64,000 nt of DNA from Candidatus Saccharimonadota bacterium (GTDB lineage Bacteria; Patescibacteriota; Saccharimonadia; Saccharimonadales; Saccharimonadaceae). The stretch spans positions 1-64,000 of the forward strand of contig JAATFU010000005.1 of NCBI GenBank assembly GCA_015655045.1. Direction: 5' to 3'. The first letter of the stretch is position 1. Each line of letters opens with the position of its first letter. A model generated the notes under the pieces. That model did not search any database, was not told the origin of the DNA, and worked only from the letters and a program-made list of their open reading frames with translations. Both the position numbers and the translations under genes were made by a program. This document shows positions 41,423-51,320 of this stretch, one piece after another.

Positions 41423-42955
41423 ATGAACCATAAGCAAGAATCGATCTCTTCCCCACCCGAGCTTGCGCCTTATATTCTGAAAGGTGAGTCTATTATTTCA
41501 ATAGTTGAATCGCCCGAGCGCCTTCCTTCGAGGCCCCCCTCAGAACTCCGTGAACTATACCGACTTGCCCAAGTTAAACTTCACGATGAGGTGGGAGAGT
41601 TTGGCCCTATTCTTGCTTCCATTTCACTTGAATCGGATACAGATACATCACTTGATCTTCACCGCTATGAAGCATTATTTGGCCGTGATGCTCTACGTGT
41701 TGCGATTGATCTTCTACCGCTCTATCCACGCTTAACTCGGGTGACTATTGTTACGCTGGCAAAACTCCAAGGGTTAACAACTGTTATTGCAAGTGAAGAA
41801 GAGCCGGGTCGTATTATTCACGAATCACGTGCCGAGGATGATCCAATTCGAATCCAATTAACAAAAGAGCTTGGATGGGGATGGCCCTACTATGGGTCTA
41901 TCGATGCCACCCCCGAGTTTATTCGAACGATCGCCGCCTATTGTGCCAGTGAGTACGAAGGGCCGTCATTTCTATTCCAAAAGTACCTCGATAAGCGCCA
42001 TCGTCCTCGTATTATAGCTGACGCGCTTACGTTCGCAGTTGATTGGATCTTACAGCGTCTCGACGAAAATCCCGAAGGGCTTTTAGAATCACACCGCAGT
42101 ACAGCTCGCGGAATCGAGAACCAGGTATGGAAGGATTCGTGGGATGCATACTTTCACCATAACGGAAAGATTGCCAACCACAGAAAGGGTGTGGCCTCAA
42201 TCGAGGTCCAAAGGGTTGCATATGACGCGCTTATTGATGCCGCAGGACTGTACGAATCTGTGCTCGGCCGTAAAAAGGAAGCTGTCCAACTTCGTCAACG
42301 TGCCGCCAAACTACAACACACAATATTGACATTATTTTGGACCGAAGAAAAGGGTGGTTACTTTATTCTTGGTACCGACCGTAGCCCACGTGGACATATC
42401 CGTAAGCTAAAAGTTCGCACGTCTAATATGGGTCATATGCTAAATTCTCGCTTACTCGAAGGGGACGATCCACACATTAAACGCCAGCGTGAAGCAATCA
42501 TTACCCACCTATTCTCACCCGAATTACTCGCACCTAGTGGTATTCGCACCTTGGCAAGTGATGAGATTCGATTCCGTCCAGGCGCCTATCATAATGGGTC
42601 TGTCTGGCTATGGGATACTTATTTTATTGTGCAGGGGCTACAACGACATGGTTACTACCGTCTGGCTGATGTATTGTCAGAACGTTTATTTCATATCATA
42701 AAAGTAACAAAAAAATTTCCTGAGTTCGTACGTGGAGACACACAGCGCGAACCTAACTTAAATATGCAAATTATTGATGTATGGGATTCGATTAACAAAC
42801 GAGTCAACCGAATCGAACAGCCCCCCCAAGAGGTTCAAGCCTGGTCGGTCGCGGCAATACTAGCGCTTAAGCACTATAAGGCTGTTAACTATAAGATTAG
42901 TCAACGCCCACCGAGTAGTACATTCGAATCAAAAATACTCGATACAATTGACTAG
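41423..42955 (+). CDS. amylo-alpha-1,6-glucosidase-like (alpha/alpha)6 protein
   Basis: The 510-residue protein has the (alpha/alpha)6-barrel pattern of the GDE-C/GH63-like group: RYEALFGRDALRVAIDLL near the start, WKDSWDAYFHHNG in the middle and YHNGSVWLWDTYF near the end, with acidic residues in each. It probably cleaves alpha-glucosides or alpha-1,6 branches in the cytoplasm, but the exact substrate is unclear. A TATACT box is 6 nt before the ATG. Its TAG stop shares the palindrome CTAG with the convergent trehalase stop. Confidence 0.82.
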   Translation: MNHKQESISSPPELAPYILKGESIISIVESPERLPSRPPSELRELYRLAQVKLHDEVGEFGPILASISLESDTDTSLDLHRYEALFGRDALRVAIDLLPLYPRLTRVTIVTLAKLQGLTTVIASEEEPGRIIHESRAEDDPIRIQLTKELGWGWPYYGSIDATPEFIRTIAAYCASEYEGPSFLFQKYLDKRHRPRIIADALTFAVDWILQRLDENPEGLLESHRSTARGIENQVWKDSWDAYFHHNGKIANHRKGVASIEVQRVAYDALIDAAGLYESVLGRKKEAVQLRQRAAKLQHTILTLFWTEEKGGYFILGTDRSPRGHIRKLKVRTSNMGHMLNSRLLEGDDPHIKRQREAIITHLFSPELLAPSGIRTLASDEIRFRPGAYHNGSVWLWDTYFIVQGLQRHGYYRLADVLSERLFHIIKVTKKFPEFVRGDTQREPNLNMQIIDVWDSINKRVNRIEQPPQEVQAWSVAAILALKHYKAVNYKISQRPPSSTFESKILDTID

Positions 42956-44529
42956 CGGTCTTCTTCAAGAAGGGTAGCTAAGACCCCATTCGTCCAACCG
43001 AACCCATCTTGTAGTGGATACTCACCCCCTCCACCGATGCCACTTGCTGCTTCGACATTATACTTCTCAACGAGCTTGTGTTGCGTAGCAAATACTCTCA
43101 AATTGAGGTCTACCCAACGTTGCTTAATTTCATTTGCCAACCGGTGATAGCCATAGTTACGAAGTCCTTCAATCACAATATAGTGAAGCGGCGCCCACCC
43201 ATTTGGTCCGTCCCATTGCTGGCCCGTTATCTCAAGCGTTGTTGTAAGGCCGCCTTTTTTAAGAAAGTCTCGTTCAAGCACATAAGCAACTGCTGCTGCT
43301 TGAGCGGCTGTCGCAATTTTTGCATAAAGCGGAAAGACGCCAGCAAGGCTCAATCGCCCCGTCTTTTGACCATGATGAAAATTATAATCAACAAAGAAGC
43401 CTGCTGTTTCATCCCACAAATAAGTCGTGATAGTCGCCGCTCGATGATCAGCGAGTCGTTGAAACTTACGAAAAAGGAGCGGCTGTTTGATAAGTTGATA
43501 GGTCTGGGCAATAGTTATCTCAAGTTGGTATAGTAGCGAGTTTAGATCAACAGGAATGATATCGGCAGTATGGATGGTTCGGATATCGTCCTTGTCCATG
43601 AACCACCGGGAACTAAAGTCCCAGCCTGATTCAGCGCCGGCGCGCAGGTGGAGATATAATCTTCCCGCATCACGTTCAATGGTATGTTGAGCTGTCTCGG
43701 TATCCTCCAGAAGCGATTCAGGACGGGGGGTCATCTTATTATCGTAGTACCGATTTAGCAGTGAGCCATCCTTCATCTGAACGAGACGACCATAGGCGCG
43801 GTGTTCTTGCTGGGCCAGTTTTGTGCTCCCCTTCATCCAGAAACGATATTCAATCAAAAGATAGGGTAAATACTCAGCAAACACCGTATTACCTTTATGT
43901 CGAGCGAGTAAGCGTACCATTTGAGAAAAGAAGGGAGGTTGCGATCGACTCAAGAAGTAGGTTCGATTTGCGGTTGGGATATAGCCAAATTTGCGCATCA
44001 TGTAGGCGCAATTTTTAATCATACCTTCGATCATATCCCACTTCCCTTCAACCGCCAGTCCAAGCATAATGAAATAGCTATCCCAGTAAAATTGTTCTTC
44101 GAAACGACCGCCGGGAACAACATACGGATATGGTAATGCGATTAACGATCCTTTATCACGACGATTCCGTCGCTCCATCTCCGTCCATAGCCGTGAGATA
44201 TGCTCCGAGATAGTCTGTTTACTGTTTGAATGAAAAGCCGGCTTTAGACGAGTCGTTTCAAGTTCATAGAAATGACGAGTAATAAACTCGCTTAGGCTAA
44301 AGTTTGGATCTTCTTTCGCGAGAAGATACTCCTGCTGAATTGACTTGAGTCGTTTTTTCGGTACTAAGTCGACGAATGTTTTGCCATCAGTGTAGAGTTT
44401 TTGCTTCTGTACATCAGCAAATAACTGCCCAAGTAGTTCGTCGGGACTCTTTTGGGCACGCAGGAGCTGCCCTGTCGTGGAGACAAGTGAAGATTTTAGT
44501 CTATCTGTGTTTATTATTTTTTTAATCAT
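42952..44529 (-). CDS. trehalase, GH37 family
   Basis: The 525-residue enzyme hydrolyses trehalose to glucose. Both family signatures are present: PGGRFEEQFYWDSYF and QWDGPNGWAPLH, along with GGGGEYPLQDGFGWTNGV near the C-terminus. There is no signal peptide, so it is the cytoplasmic type. The start at 44529 is chosen because a TTGTAT-17-TATACT promoter (44568-44540) ends 10 nt upstream; the longer frame would read through it. Confidence 0.95.
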   Translation of the reverse strand: MIKKIINTDRLKSSLVSTTGQLLRAQKSPDELLGQLFADVQKQKLYTDGKTFVDLVPKKRLKSIQQEYLLAKEDPNFSLSEFITRHFYELETTRLKPAFHSNSKQTISEHISRLWTEMERRNRRDKGSLIALPYPYVVPGGRFEEQFYWDSYFIMLGLAVEGKWDMIEGMIKNCAYMMRKFGYIPTANRTYFLSRSQPPFFSQMVRLLARHKGNTVFAEYLPYLLIEYRFWMKGSTKLAQQEHRAYGRLVQMKDGSLLNRYYDNKMTPRPESLLEDTETAQHTIERDAGRLYLHLRAGAESGWDFSSRWFMDKDDIRTIHTADIIPVDLNSLLYQLEITIAQTYQLIKQPLLFRKFQRLADHRAATITTYLWDETAGFFVDYNFHHGQKTGRLSLAGVFPLYAKIATAAQAAAVAYVLERDFLKKGGLTTTLEITGQQWDGPNGWAPLHYIVIEGLRNYGYHRLANEIKQRWVDLNLRVFATQHKLVEKYNVEAASGIGGGGEYPLQDGFGWTNGVLATLLEEDR

Positions 44530-44539
44530 TCTTCTATGT

Positions 44540-44568
44540 AGTATAGTGCGCTCAGCCAGTCCATACAA
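44540..44568 (-). promoter_or_regulatory. trehalase promoter
   Basis: TTGTAT (44568-44563), 17-bp spacer, TATACT (44545-44540), 10 nt before the ATG at 44529. Confidence 0.7.
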
Positions 44569-44608
44569 CTAAAAAGACTTCGCTTTTTACAGCGAAGTCT
44601 TTTTAGTT
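44568..44608. terminator. bidirectional terminator at typA end
   Basis: A perfect stem of about 17 bp (CTAAAAAGACTTCGCT with AGCGAAGTCTTTTTAG) with flanking T and A runs. It lies between typA and the trehalase promoter. Confidence 0.9.
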
Positions 44609-46430
44609 ATTTCTTTGAGTTACGCTTACGAAGGTTTGGATCGAGGAATCGTTTTCGAAGACGGAGGGATTTTGGCGTTACTTCTAGTAACTCGTCATTT
44701 TCAATGAAGTCAATCGACTGCTCAAGACTCAAATTCGTAAACGGCGTTAACTGAATGGCACCATCACTAGAAGACGTACGCATATTCGTTAGTTGCTTAC
44801 CACGACAGACGTTAATATCGAGGTCGCCTTGACGGTTATAGACACCGACGATCATACCTTGATAGACAGTCGTACCAGGTCCGACGAACAGCTCACCACG
44901 AGCGGCTGCGGCATCTAAGGCATACGCAGTCGTTGCCCCAGCTTCGGTTGCAATCAGGGCACCGTTACGGGTCTGCTGAAGCTTGGCACCAAGTGGCTGA
45001 TAGCCGTGAGGTAAACTATGCATAATAATCGTACCCTTCGTAGCAGTTAGCAGCAAATTACGCAGTCCAATCAGAGCTCGTGTTGGCATAATATAGGTGC
45101 TCCGCGTCGCACCGCTACTGGTTTGCTCTTGTTTGAGCATAATAGCCCGTCGCGTACCCAGCTCCTGACTCACTGCGCCGAAGTATTCAGGGGCAACCTC
45201 AACGAGCAGCTCTTCAACGGGTTCCATTGTTTGACCATCTTGTTCAATCGTCACTACTTGAGGGCGACCAACTTCAAACTCATAACCTTCACGACGAAGC
45301 GTCTCAATAAGAACAGACAAGTGGAGTTCACCACGACCTGATACAATATAGCCAATACCGTCTTCTTCAACACGGAGTGACACATTGGTTTCAAGTTCGC
45401 GTTGCAAACGATCACCAATTTGACGACTCGTACTAAAATCACCCTCTTTCCCCTTCAGCGGACTCGTATTTGGCCCGAGGTACATACTGAGCGTGGGTGC
45501 CTCAACGTCAATCACAGGTAAAGCTTCAGGCTGATCTTTATCGGCAATAGTCTCGCCAATATTCACATTTGAAATACCAGTCAGTGCGATAATATCACCT
45601 GCAACCGCTTCGTCGATTTCCTCGCGATTTAGGCCACGGTAGGCAAAGACTTTTTCAATCTTGCTTGGTACTTTTGAACCGTCTCGTTTGATCAAGATGA
45701 CCTGCTGACCTTTTTTAATGCTGCCACGTGACAGACGGCCAATGGCATACTTGCCAAGGAAGTTGTCATACTGTAATGCGGTAACTAAAAGTTGGAGTGG
45801 CTTGGTAGCGTCAACCGTTGGTGAAGGAATGTCGTTAATAATGGCATCGAAGATTGGTGTTAAATCACCAGCTTCATCAGAATTTTCAGGCAGGCTCTTC
45901 CAAGCTTTGCCGTCTCGGCCAATTGCAAAATAGGTCGGATAGTGGAGCTGACTATCATCCACCGCTAGCTCCAAGAAAAGATCAGCCACTTCATCTTCAA
46001 CTTCTAGAATACGACGAGATGGTTTGTCAATCTTATTAATCAGAACGATGGGCTTTAGTCCAAGTTCAAGCGCTTTTGAAAGTACAAACTTCGTTTGTGG
46101 CATTGGACCTTCTTGGGCATCTACTACCAAAATAACGCCATCGGCCATATTAAGCGTGCGTTCTACTTCACCACTAAAGTCGGCATGTCCCGGGGTATCG
46201 ATAATGTTGATTTTGTAGTCGCCATAGTATACAGAGGTTTGTTTGGCGGTAATCGTAATACCGCGTTCGTGTTCCTGATCCCCACTATCCATGATCAGAC
46301 TCTGATCCATTTCAGCTTGGTTCGAACGAAACGTATTACTCTGCTTTAAAAGACCATCAACAAGTGTGGTTTTTCCATGGTCAACGTGGGCGATAATCGC
46401 AATATTGCGAATGAATTTTGGGTCTTTCAT
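44607..46430 (-). CDS. typA: translational GTPase TypA/BipA
   Basis: The 607-residue ribosome-binding GTPase acts in ribosome assembly and stress adaptation. Motifs are G1 AHVDHGKTT, the ERGITI switch I, DTPGHADF (G3), NKIDKP (G4), and EF-G-like domains plus the TypA-specific C-terminal region ([15 protein letters not shown]). The length is standard. A minus-strand TATAAT lies about 55 nt upstream, and the leader carries a CCCGA/TCGGG hairpin followed by TATATTTTT just before the ATG, which may modulate expression. Confidence 0.97.
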   Translation of the reverse strand: MKDPKFIRNIAIIAHVDHGKTTLVDGLLKQSNTFRSNQAEMDQSLIMDSGDQEHERGITITAKQTSVYYGDYKINIIDTPGHADFSGEVERTLNMADGVILVVDAQEGPMPQTKFVLSKALELGLKPIVLINKIDKPSRRILEVEDEVADLFLELAVDDSQLHYPTYFAIGRDGKAWKSLPENSDEAGDLTPIFDAIINDIPSPTVDATKPLQLLVTALQYDNFLGKYAIGRLSRGSIKKGQQVILIKRDGSKVPSKIEKVFAYRGLNREEIDEAVAGDIIALTGISNVNIGETIADKDQPEALPVIDVEAPTLSMYLGPNTSPLKGKEGDFSTSRQIGDRLQRELETNVSLRVEEDGIGYIVSGRGELHLSVLIETLRREGYEFEVGRPQVVTIEQDGQTMEPVEELLVEVAPEYFGAVSQELGTRRAIMLKQEQTSSGATRSTYIMPTRALIGLRNLLLTATKGTIIMHSLPHGYQPLGAKLQQTRNGALIATEAGATTAYALDAAAARGELFVGPGTTVYQGMIVGVYNRQGDLDINVCRGKQLTNMRTSSSDGAIQLTPFTNLSLEQSIDFIENDELLEVTPKSLRLRKRFLDPNLRKRNSKK

Positions 46431-46524
46431 AAAAATATACCCGACATTATTAAGTATTCGGGCTTCCTTATCTGTAATTATAGCAGATATTCGTACATAA
46501 TCAAGCGTAACCCTTTATTAAAAA

Positions 46525-46553
46525 TTGCACGGACTAGGGCTCTCGTGTATAAT
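46525..46553 (+). promoter_or_regulatory. promoter of tRNA-Val (TAC)
   Basis: TTGCAC (46525-46530), 17-bp spacer, TATAAT (46548-46553), 13 nt before the tRNA. Confidence 0.85.
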
Positions 46554-46566
46554 ACAGCCAAGGTAC

Positions 46567-46643
46567 GGGCGCTTAGCTCAGTTGGCTAGAGCACCTCGTT
46601 TACACCGAGGGGGTCGGGGGTTCGAGCCCCTCAGCGCCCACCA
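46567..46643 (+). tRNA. tRNA-Val (TAC)
   Basis: A 77-nt cloverleaf with anticodon loop TTTACAC, acceptor GGGCGCT with AGCGCCC and encoded CCA. Confidence 0.97.
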
Positions 46644-46649
46644 TACAAA

Positions 46650-46676
46650 CAGTCCGTCTTTGCGACGGGCTTTTTG
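46650..46676 (+). terminator. terminator after tRNA-Val (TAC)
   Basis: AGTCCGTC, a 5-nt loop and GACGGGCT form a GC-rich stem followed by TTTTTG. Confidence 0.8.
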
Positions 46677-46750
46677 TATGCACACATACCCTATATTGCT
46701 TTTGTTTTTTGACTAGTGCATACTTAACTTACAAGGAGCGGAGATGTTGC

Positions 46751-47281
46751 ATGGTCGACAAGGTGAGAGCTTGGACTGACAATCTATCTGTACGTCAAAA
46801 GTTTCTATTTGCTTTTGTCTTTCTTGCAAGTATCCTTAGCCTCATTGGTCTGAGCCAAATCATGATAGTACACTACATTGAGCCACCAATCCCGACATCT
46901 TCTCATTCTCAAGAACATGTTTCAGCTGCTGAGACCCAGCAGGCCTATCCTATTTCGTCCATGACAGATTCATATAATTCAGATTCCAAGTCTTCCGAGG
47001 TTCAGCCATCTCCGGCGTCAAGTCAACTATCTCAGCTCCCACCCTCATCGAATACCGAAACCCTTAATACGACACCGTCGTCCACCACTCCAACGCCTCC
47101 CGCCCAATTAGCGAGTCCGGCGTCCCCTGCTTCCCTCGACACCCAAATCAAAATTGGAAGCACCGCTTCAATAAGCGTACAACTCAATACTGGGCTACAA
47201 ACCGATCCGCTACTTTCGGTCACTCTACATGGGTCAACGCATTGCCTGACGCTACTTATTGCCTCTATTTGTGGTGGGTAG
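46751..47281 (+). CDS. exported Ser/Thr/Pro-rich protein, possibly truncated
   Basis: This protein of 176 residues has a basic N-terminus, one membrane helix (about residues 20-40) and then a long Ser/Thr/Pro/Gln-rich linker. It ends soon after a short structured start (TQIKIGSTASISVQLN). Such linkers normally carry an outer domain, so the C-terminus may have been lost. GGAG lies 7 nt before the ATG. It is convergent with the glycoside-hydrolase gene, 14 bp apart. Function unknown. Confidence 0.65.
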   Translation: MVDKVRAWTDNLSVRQKFLFAFVFLASILSLIGLSQIMIVHYIEPPIPTSSHSQEHVSAAETQQAYPISSMTDSYNSDSKSSEVQPSPASSQLSQLPPSSNTETLNTTPSSTTPTPPAQLASPASPASLDTQIKIGSTASISVQLNTGLQTDPLLSVTLHGSTHCLTLLIASICGG

Positions 47282-47295
47282 CCTTAGCGGGGGCA

Positions 47296-49680
47296 CTATT
47301 CAGTTAATTTCCCTAAATATTCCCGATTCGACAAGGCGTCACATAAGACCGCCATTTCCTGCACGACAATCTTCTGGATAGAATCTCCTTGGCCGCCAGC
47401 ATCAACCGAGACAGCATCCGGTTCGCCCCCATAGGACCCGGACCGAGCGTAGACACGCACATACTGGGAGCTGATCACTTCATCTAACTTAATATCAAAG
47501 ATCCACTGCTCATCCCAAAATGTCTCACGCTGGGTGCCGGTGTTGAGATAACTATTCCCAAAAAGAAACGACGTAGGAGTCGGTCGGGTGACTGTCTTTC
47601 GAGTAGTCCAATCCGTACCGTTATTGCTTGTTTGGATATCAAAGTCAACAAGCGTTCCGGATACCTGCCACGACTGACCACACCAGAGAATGACTCGATC
47701 GAATCGAGTCGCCCGTTGCCACATCATAACGGCAGAATCGGGTAATGGGGTTGTCCCAAACGCATACCCGGAGTTGTCTCCATATTTGGTAGGCCATTGA
47801 CCATTTCCAAGCTCAGGAGCAGGTTTGCTTGATATTTGGCGATCAATTGCAGCCACAGACGAGCTTACCCATGAGCTTTGCGTCGAGACGGGTGGCCAGT
47901 CATTACAGGTATACACAGTGACGCTAATACCTACGGGCAATCTGAGGTAGACTGGAATATCTCGAACAGGAACTATTACTCTGCCGTTAGTAACGGTCAA
48001 CGTGCTCACATCTCCAAATGAATCTACGTATTCGAGTGCTGAGGCAGAGCCAGTTACTTGAAGTGTGACGGTACAGTTATCCATATGGGAAGCCGCAATA
48101 AAGACTGCCGTAGAGCCGGTCTCGTCACTATAGATATTTCCGACAAAGATTCTATCACCAAGATAGCCAAACGACAGAGCACGATCAAAGGGACGATTAA
48201 AAGTCTCTTCGGCAAGTACTCGCCACAAGGCGGCATCAGGGTTGAGGCTCGTGTCTCGATTAATCCACCACGTCGGAAAGGACCAATAGCCTTGACTCCG
48301 GTCATACCAATACGAATTACGCTCACGTGGAATGCCATACTGTTCCCAGACAAGTGCATGCATGAGTTTTACACGAACTCGGCGGGGGTGATAGATCGCA
48401 TAGACACTACTAAATGCGGCGCCGGCTTCTGTCTGCCAAAGCAATTTGTCTTGTTGCCCGAATTCAACCAGCAGAGCCAAAAACGCCGGGATTGAACTTC
48501 GTGCAATCGCAAGATCCCCGTTCGTCATCGAATTATAATCATGAAACGAGAATCCATCGCACCATGCCCCACCCCCTGCCGCTAAGAATGTACGCCACCC
48601 TGCCGCATCAATACTGACAGGACATGGCCCAATTGCTTGAGCAGCAGCATTACCCTGATGTACATAGCCCTGGAATAGTCGCATTCTCTGCACAGTCTCT
48701 ACGGTCAAACTAGGTTCGTTGATCGGACCTTCAAAGTAATGTACACCGGCAGGATAAAGAGTTTGGACAACCTGTTTCACACCCTGCTTATAAGCATCAC
48801 CAATAGCGGTCGCAGCGATCAGCGCAGCCGTACCATTGTTTCGAGTCCATACGCTAATGTAGGCACTTGCTGCATTGATCTTAGTCTGCGCAGCACCAGC
48901 GTCTGTTATAACGAGATTGTCATACGTCTCAACTGTGGTCGAAGCATCTGGAGACGAGACAGTCACCTTCACTCCCGAGATCGTGCCCGTGGAGAGGCTG
49001 ACAAATGTCGTTGCACCATTGACTTCAGGAGTTTTTGTAATAACATTCAACCAAACCTGTCCAGCCGAGTTGGGAATATTCATCTCATCGATAGTCCGAC
49101 CGGGAAAATTAACCCATTGTTCTCTTGGACGATTTGGCTCAGCAAATGCGGTGTGTACCGGGCTAGCCCAATAGTCGTTTCCATTCTGGATGTCGGTCAG
49201 AAGTGCAGCAATCGTCCCATTTCCAGTGGTTGGGGCATTGGCATTGGTAACCGAGAGACGAGACGTTCCCATGCCAAGTACACCCTTCCCGATAACCTCC
49301 CTTGATGGGTCGGCACTATCATAGAGCGTGCTAGGAGCAGGAAGCTGAGGAAACCGAGAGTCGGGACGAATTACCGAGAAGTTCGTTGCCGCATACGAGG
49401 TTCCGAAAACTGCGTCAGTAGTGGGGCCTGTGAAATAAATTCGATACCAACCAAGCGCCCAGCCTCCAACGGGAGCTATAGGAACAACCGTGACACCCGA
49501 GACAGCGCCTGAGGAAACGACATCACCCTCGTAGTTTCGAACTGTATACGCTGTAGGTCCTGATCCAGATAGGATAATTGTGGGTACGGAACCACCTTTA
49601 TAAAAAACGCCATTGCGGCTCGGGAATGAACAGGATCGATAGTAGGAGGGTACGGGGGCGAGGGGAAACGGAGAAGACAC
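47296..49680 (-). CDS. tail-fibre-like glycoside hydrolase with discoidin-type end
   Basis: The 794-residue protein has N-terminal beta domains (1-130), a TIM-barrel glycoside hydrolase of the GH-A clan (about 130-560) with the acid/base in GPINEP (E322) and a likely nucleophile in LLWQTEAG (E418), and a C-terminal F5/8 (discoidin)-like sandwich with WDEQWIFDIKLDE. It would bind and cut surface glycans. No signal peptide is seen. GTG start, 3 bp after the preceding MARLPQPG gene, mirroring the SGNH unit at 34-36 kb. GH family number is not certain (GH39- or GH5-like). Confidence 0.78.
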   Translation of the reverse strand: MSSPFPLAPVPSYYRSCSFPSRNGVFYKGGSVPTIILSGSGPTAYTVRNYEGDVVSSGAVSGVTVVPIAPVGGWALGWYRIYFTGPTTDAVFGTSYAATNFSVIRPDSRFPQLPAPSTLYDSADPSREVIGKGVLGMGTSRLSVTNANAPTTGNGTIAALLTDIQNGNDYWASPVHTAFAEPNRPREQWVNFPGRTIDEMNIPNSAGQVWLNVITKTPEVNGATTFVSLSTGTISGVKVTVSSPDASTTVETYDNLVITDAGAAQTKINAASAYISVWTRNNGTAALIAATAIGDAYKQGVKQVVQTLYPAGVHYFEGPINEPSLTVETVQRMRLFQGYVHQGNAAAQAIGPCPVSIDAAGWRTFLAAGGGAWCDGFSFHDYNSMTNGDLAIARSSIPAFLALLVEFGQQDKLLWQTEAGAAFSSVYAIYHPRRVRVKLMHALVWEQYGIPRERNSYWYDRSQGYWSFPTWWINRDTSLNPDAALWRVLAEETFNRPFDRALSFGYLGDRIFVGNIYSDETGSTAVFIAASHMDNCTVTLQVTGSASALEYVDSFGDVSTLTVTNGRVIVPVRDIPVYLRLPVGISVTVYTCNDWPPVSTQSSWVSSSVAAIDRQISSKPAPELGNGQWPTKYGDNSGYAFGTTPLPDSAVMMWQRATRFDRVILWCGQSWQVSGTLVDFDIQTSNNGTDWTTRKTVTRPTPTSFLFGNSYLNTGTQRETFWDEQWIFDIKLDEVISSQYVRVYARSGSYGGEPDAVSVDAGGQGDSIQKIVVQEMAVLCDALSNREYLGKLTE

Positions 49681-49683
49681 GCG

Positions 49684-51021
49684 TTACCACTCCGTCAGCA
49701 TAATGAGATACGTCGGAGCATTGTCAGTAACTGAGGCTGTGACTGCCACTCCAGCCGCTCCCGTGCCCGAACCCGCACCTGGAGTGCCGGGAGCTGCAAT
49801 ACACGTACCAGTCCAACCAGACTTGTCTGTGGTGTTGATCCAGATGGGAGCGGGAGCACCAGCTCCGCCACCGCCGGCATTCCCACCGGTTCCAGCAGCA
49901 CCATTGCCACCCGATGCATTAAATACACCTTCTCCCTTAAGAATACGCGCGTTAATAATCATGGCACCAGCTCCGCCACCGCCGCCACCACCGGCATTTG
50001 TCCCATCACCGCCGCCGCTTCCCCCGCCGTGACCAGCAGGAATACCACCGCGCTCCGTTCCCATAAGTCCATATCCAGTAAAACGAGTGAATGGGTCGGC
50101 CGTGGTTCCGATAAAGTCCCGCCATGGCTCGTTGTGCCCAATGCCCCCAGCAACCGCCCCTGCATTGCCCGCTCCACCAGCACCAGATCCATAAAGAGAT
50201 TGTGAACCTTGAAAAACGCCAACCGATGCCGATCCCTGAACGCCTGCACCCACTCCTCCGTTTGCTCCGGCACCCCCACCGAATGACGCAGGTACTCCGA
50301 CAGGACCAGCCACTCCACCGGTGGCTCCAACGGCATCTCCTCCACGAGTGGAGACGGTACCGTGATTGGTTAACGTACCAGATACTTGTATTCGGCCGTT
50401 GATAATAATAGTGACGCCCGCAAGCACCGTGAGGTCATGAAATTGTTGAGGACCAGCCCCACTTGCTACACCCGGACCTGCGGCTACTCCTGGGTTCGCG
50501 CCAAATGTATAAACCATACCATTTCGAGTATAGCCAGGAATTGTTGCCGTTCCATCGAAGATTACATCTCTTCCCGCGTGGCCATACCACATATATAGCC
50601 CATCTGCTGGGTGTACGTGATCAGCTCGAGCAGCAGTTCCTGCACTCCCAACATTAGCCGTACCAGCTGATACTGGCAACTCCGATGGTGTCTGGCCATC
50701 TTGTGCAAGGTGTACGAAGGTTGCATCGACCTCATCACGAGGGATAAACTCGGCATCCAAACCATCTCGTGTCGCAGTACTCAGGCCTGCAGGCTCAGCC
50801 CCCATGTCGGTTGCCGAGAGGACAACGTCCGAACTCAAGGGATGCCCCGCAACGGTACGCGTTGCCGGCACTTTCGCTCCAAGATCCGTGGTTAAATTAG
50901 TAACCTTGCCTTGTGGCACATCCTTAAGAGATCCGTCAGCATTATGGGCTTCGCCTAAAAACTCATTCAGGACCGTTCCCCACGTATCCTTATCGCCACC
51001 TGGTTGCGGAAGACGTGCCAC
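49684..51021 (-). CDS. MARLPQPG protein with Gly-rich fibre domain
   Basis: The 445-residue protein starts (GTG) with MARLPQPGGDKDTWG and NADGSLKDVPQGKV, homologous to the 35857 gene. The middle repeats V(H)LAQDG- and DHVHPADG-type sequence, and residues about 230-400 are dominated by Gly-Gly-Ala-Gly runs, as in phage tail fibre or receptor-binding tips. The end is hydrophobic. It is expressed from a strong promoter and followed at once by the glycoside hydrolase. Probably an adhesin scaffold; no phage head or tail genes are nearby. Confidence 0.75.
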   Translation of the reverse strand: MARLPQPGGDKDTWGTVLNEFLGEAHNADGSLKDVPQGKVTNLTTDLGAKVPATRTVAGHPLSSDVVLSATDMGAEPAGLSTATRDGLDAEFIPRDEVDATFVHLAQDGQTPSELPVSAGTANVGSAGTAARADHVHPADGLYMWYGHAGRDVIFDGTATIPGYTRNGMVYTFGANPGVAAGPGVASGAGPQQFHDLTVLAGVTIIINGRIQVSGTLTNHGTVSTRGGDAVGATGGVAGPVGVPASFGGGAGANGGVGAGVQGSASVGVFQGSQSLYGSGAGGAGNAGAVAGGIGHNEPWRDFIGTTADPFTRFTGYGLMGTERGGIPAGHGGGSGGGDGTNAGGGGGGGAGAMIINARILKGEGVFNASGGNGAAGTGGNAGGGGAGAPAPIWINTTDKSGWTGTCIAAPGTPGAGSGTGAAGVAVTASVTDNAPTYLIMLTEW

Positions 51022-51069
51022 TTCTCTATTACCTCTTCTCTCTTAACATGCTTATGTAGTCTGGTGAAA

Positions 51070-51098
51070 ATTATAAAGGGGTCAGACAGATTAGTCAA
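51070..51098 (-). promoter_or_regulatory. strong promoter of MARLPQPG/GH unit
   Basis: TTGACT (51098-51093), 17-bp spacer, TATAAT (51075-51070), about 45 nt of leader before the GTG. Confidence 0.85.
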
Positions 51099-51144
51099 TA
51101 TAGGTGCGCTGTGCGTACGGAGTTACATACTCTCAAAAAATGAA

Positions 51145-51190
51145 AAAGCTCCAGACTTATTGAGCAATGTGTACTCATAGTATCTGAAGC
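51145..51190 (-). terminator. terminator after tRNA-Leu (GAG)
   Basis: GCTTCAGA and TCTGGAGC pair with one G-U across a 28-nt loop and are followed by TTTTTC on the minus strand. Confidence 0.6.
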
Positions 51191-51198
51191 ATTTTCAC

Positions 51199-51286
51199 TG
51201 GTGCGCGCGAGAGGACTTGAACCTCCACGTCCCGAAGGACACTAGCACCTCAAGCTAGCCTGGCTACCAAATTACAGCACGCGCGC
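51199..51286 (-). tRNA. tRNA-Leu (GAG)
   Basis: An 88-nt class II tRNA with anticodon loop TTGAGGT, acceptor GCGCGCG with CGCGCGC, a long variable arm and encoded CCA. It lies 35 bp after the solute-binding-protein gene on the same strand. Confidence 0.97.
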
Positions 51287-51320
51287 ATACGCGAAGGTAA
51301 CCAAGGTAGTATAGCTGAAT

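Noticed and set aside
49703-50032. Pro/Ala-rich plus-strand frame
   Set aside because: It is the complement of Gly-rich codons in the MARLPQPG gene.
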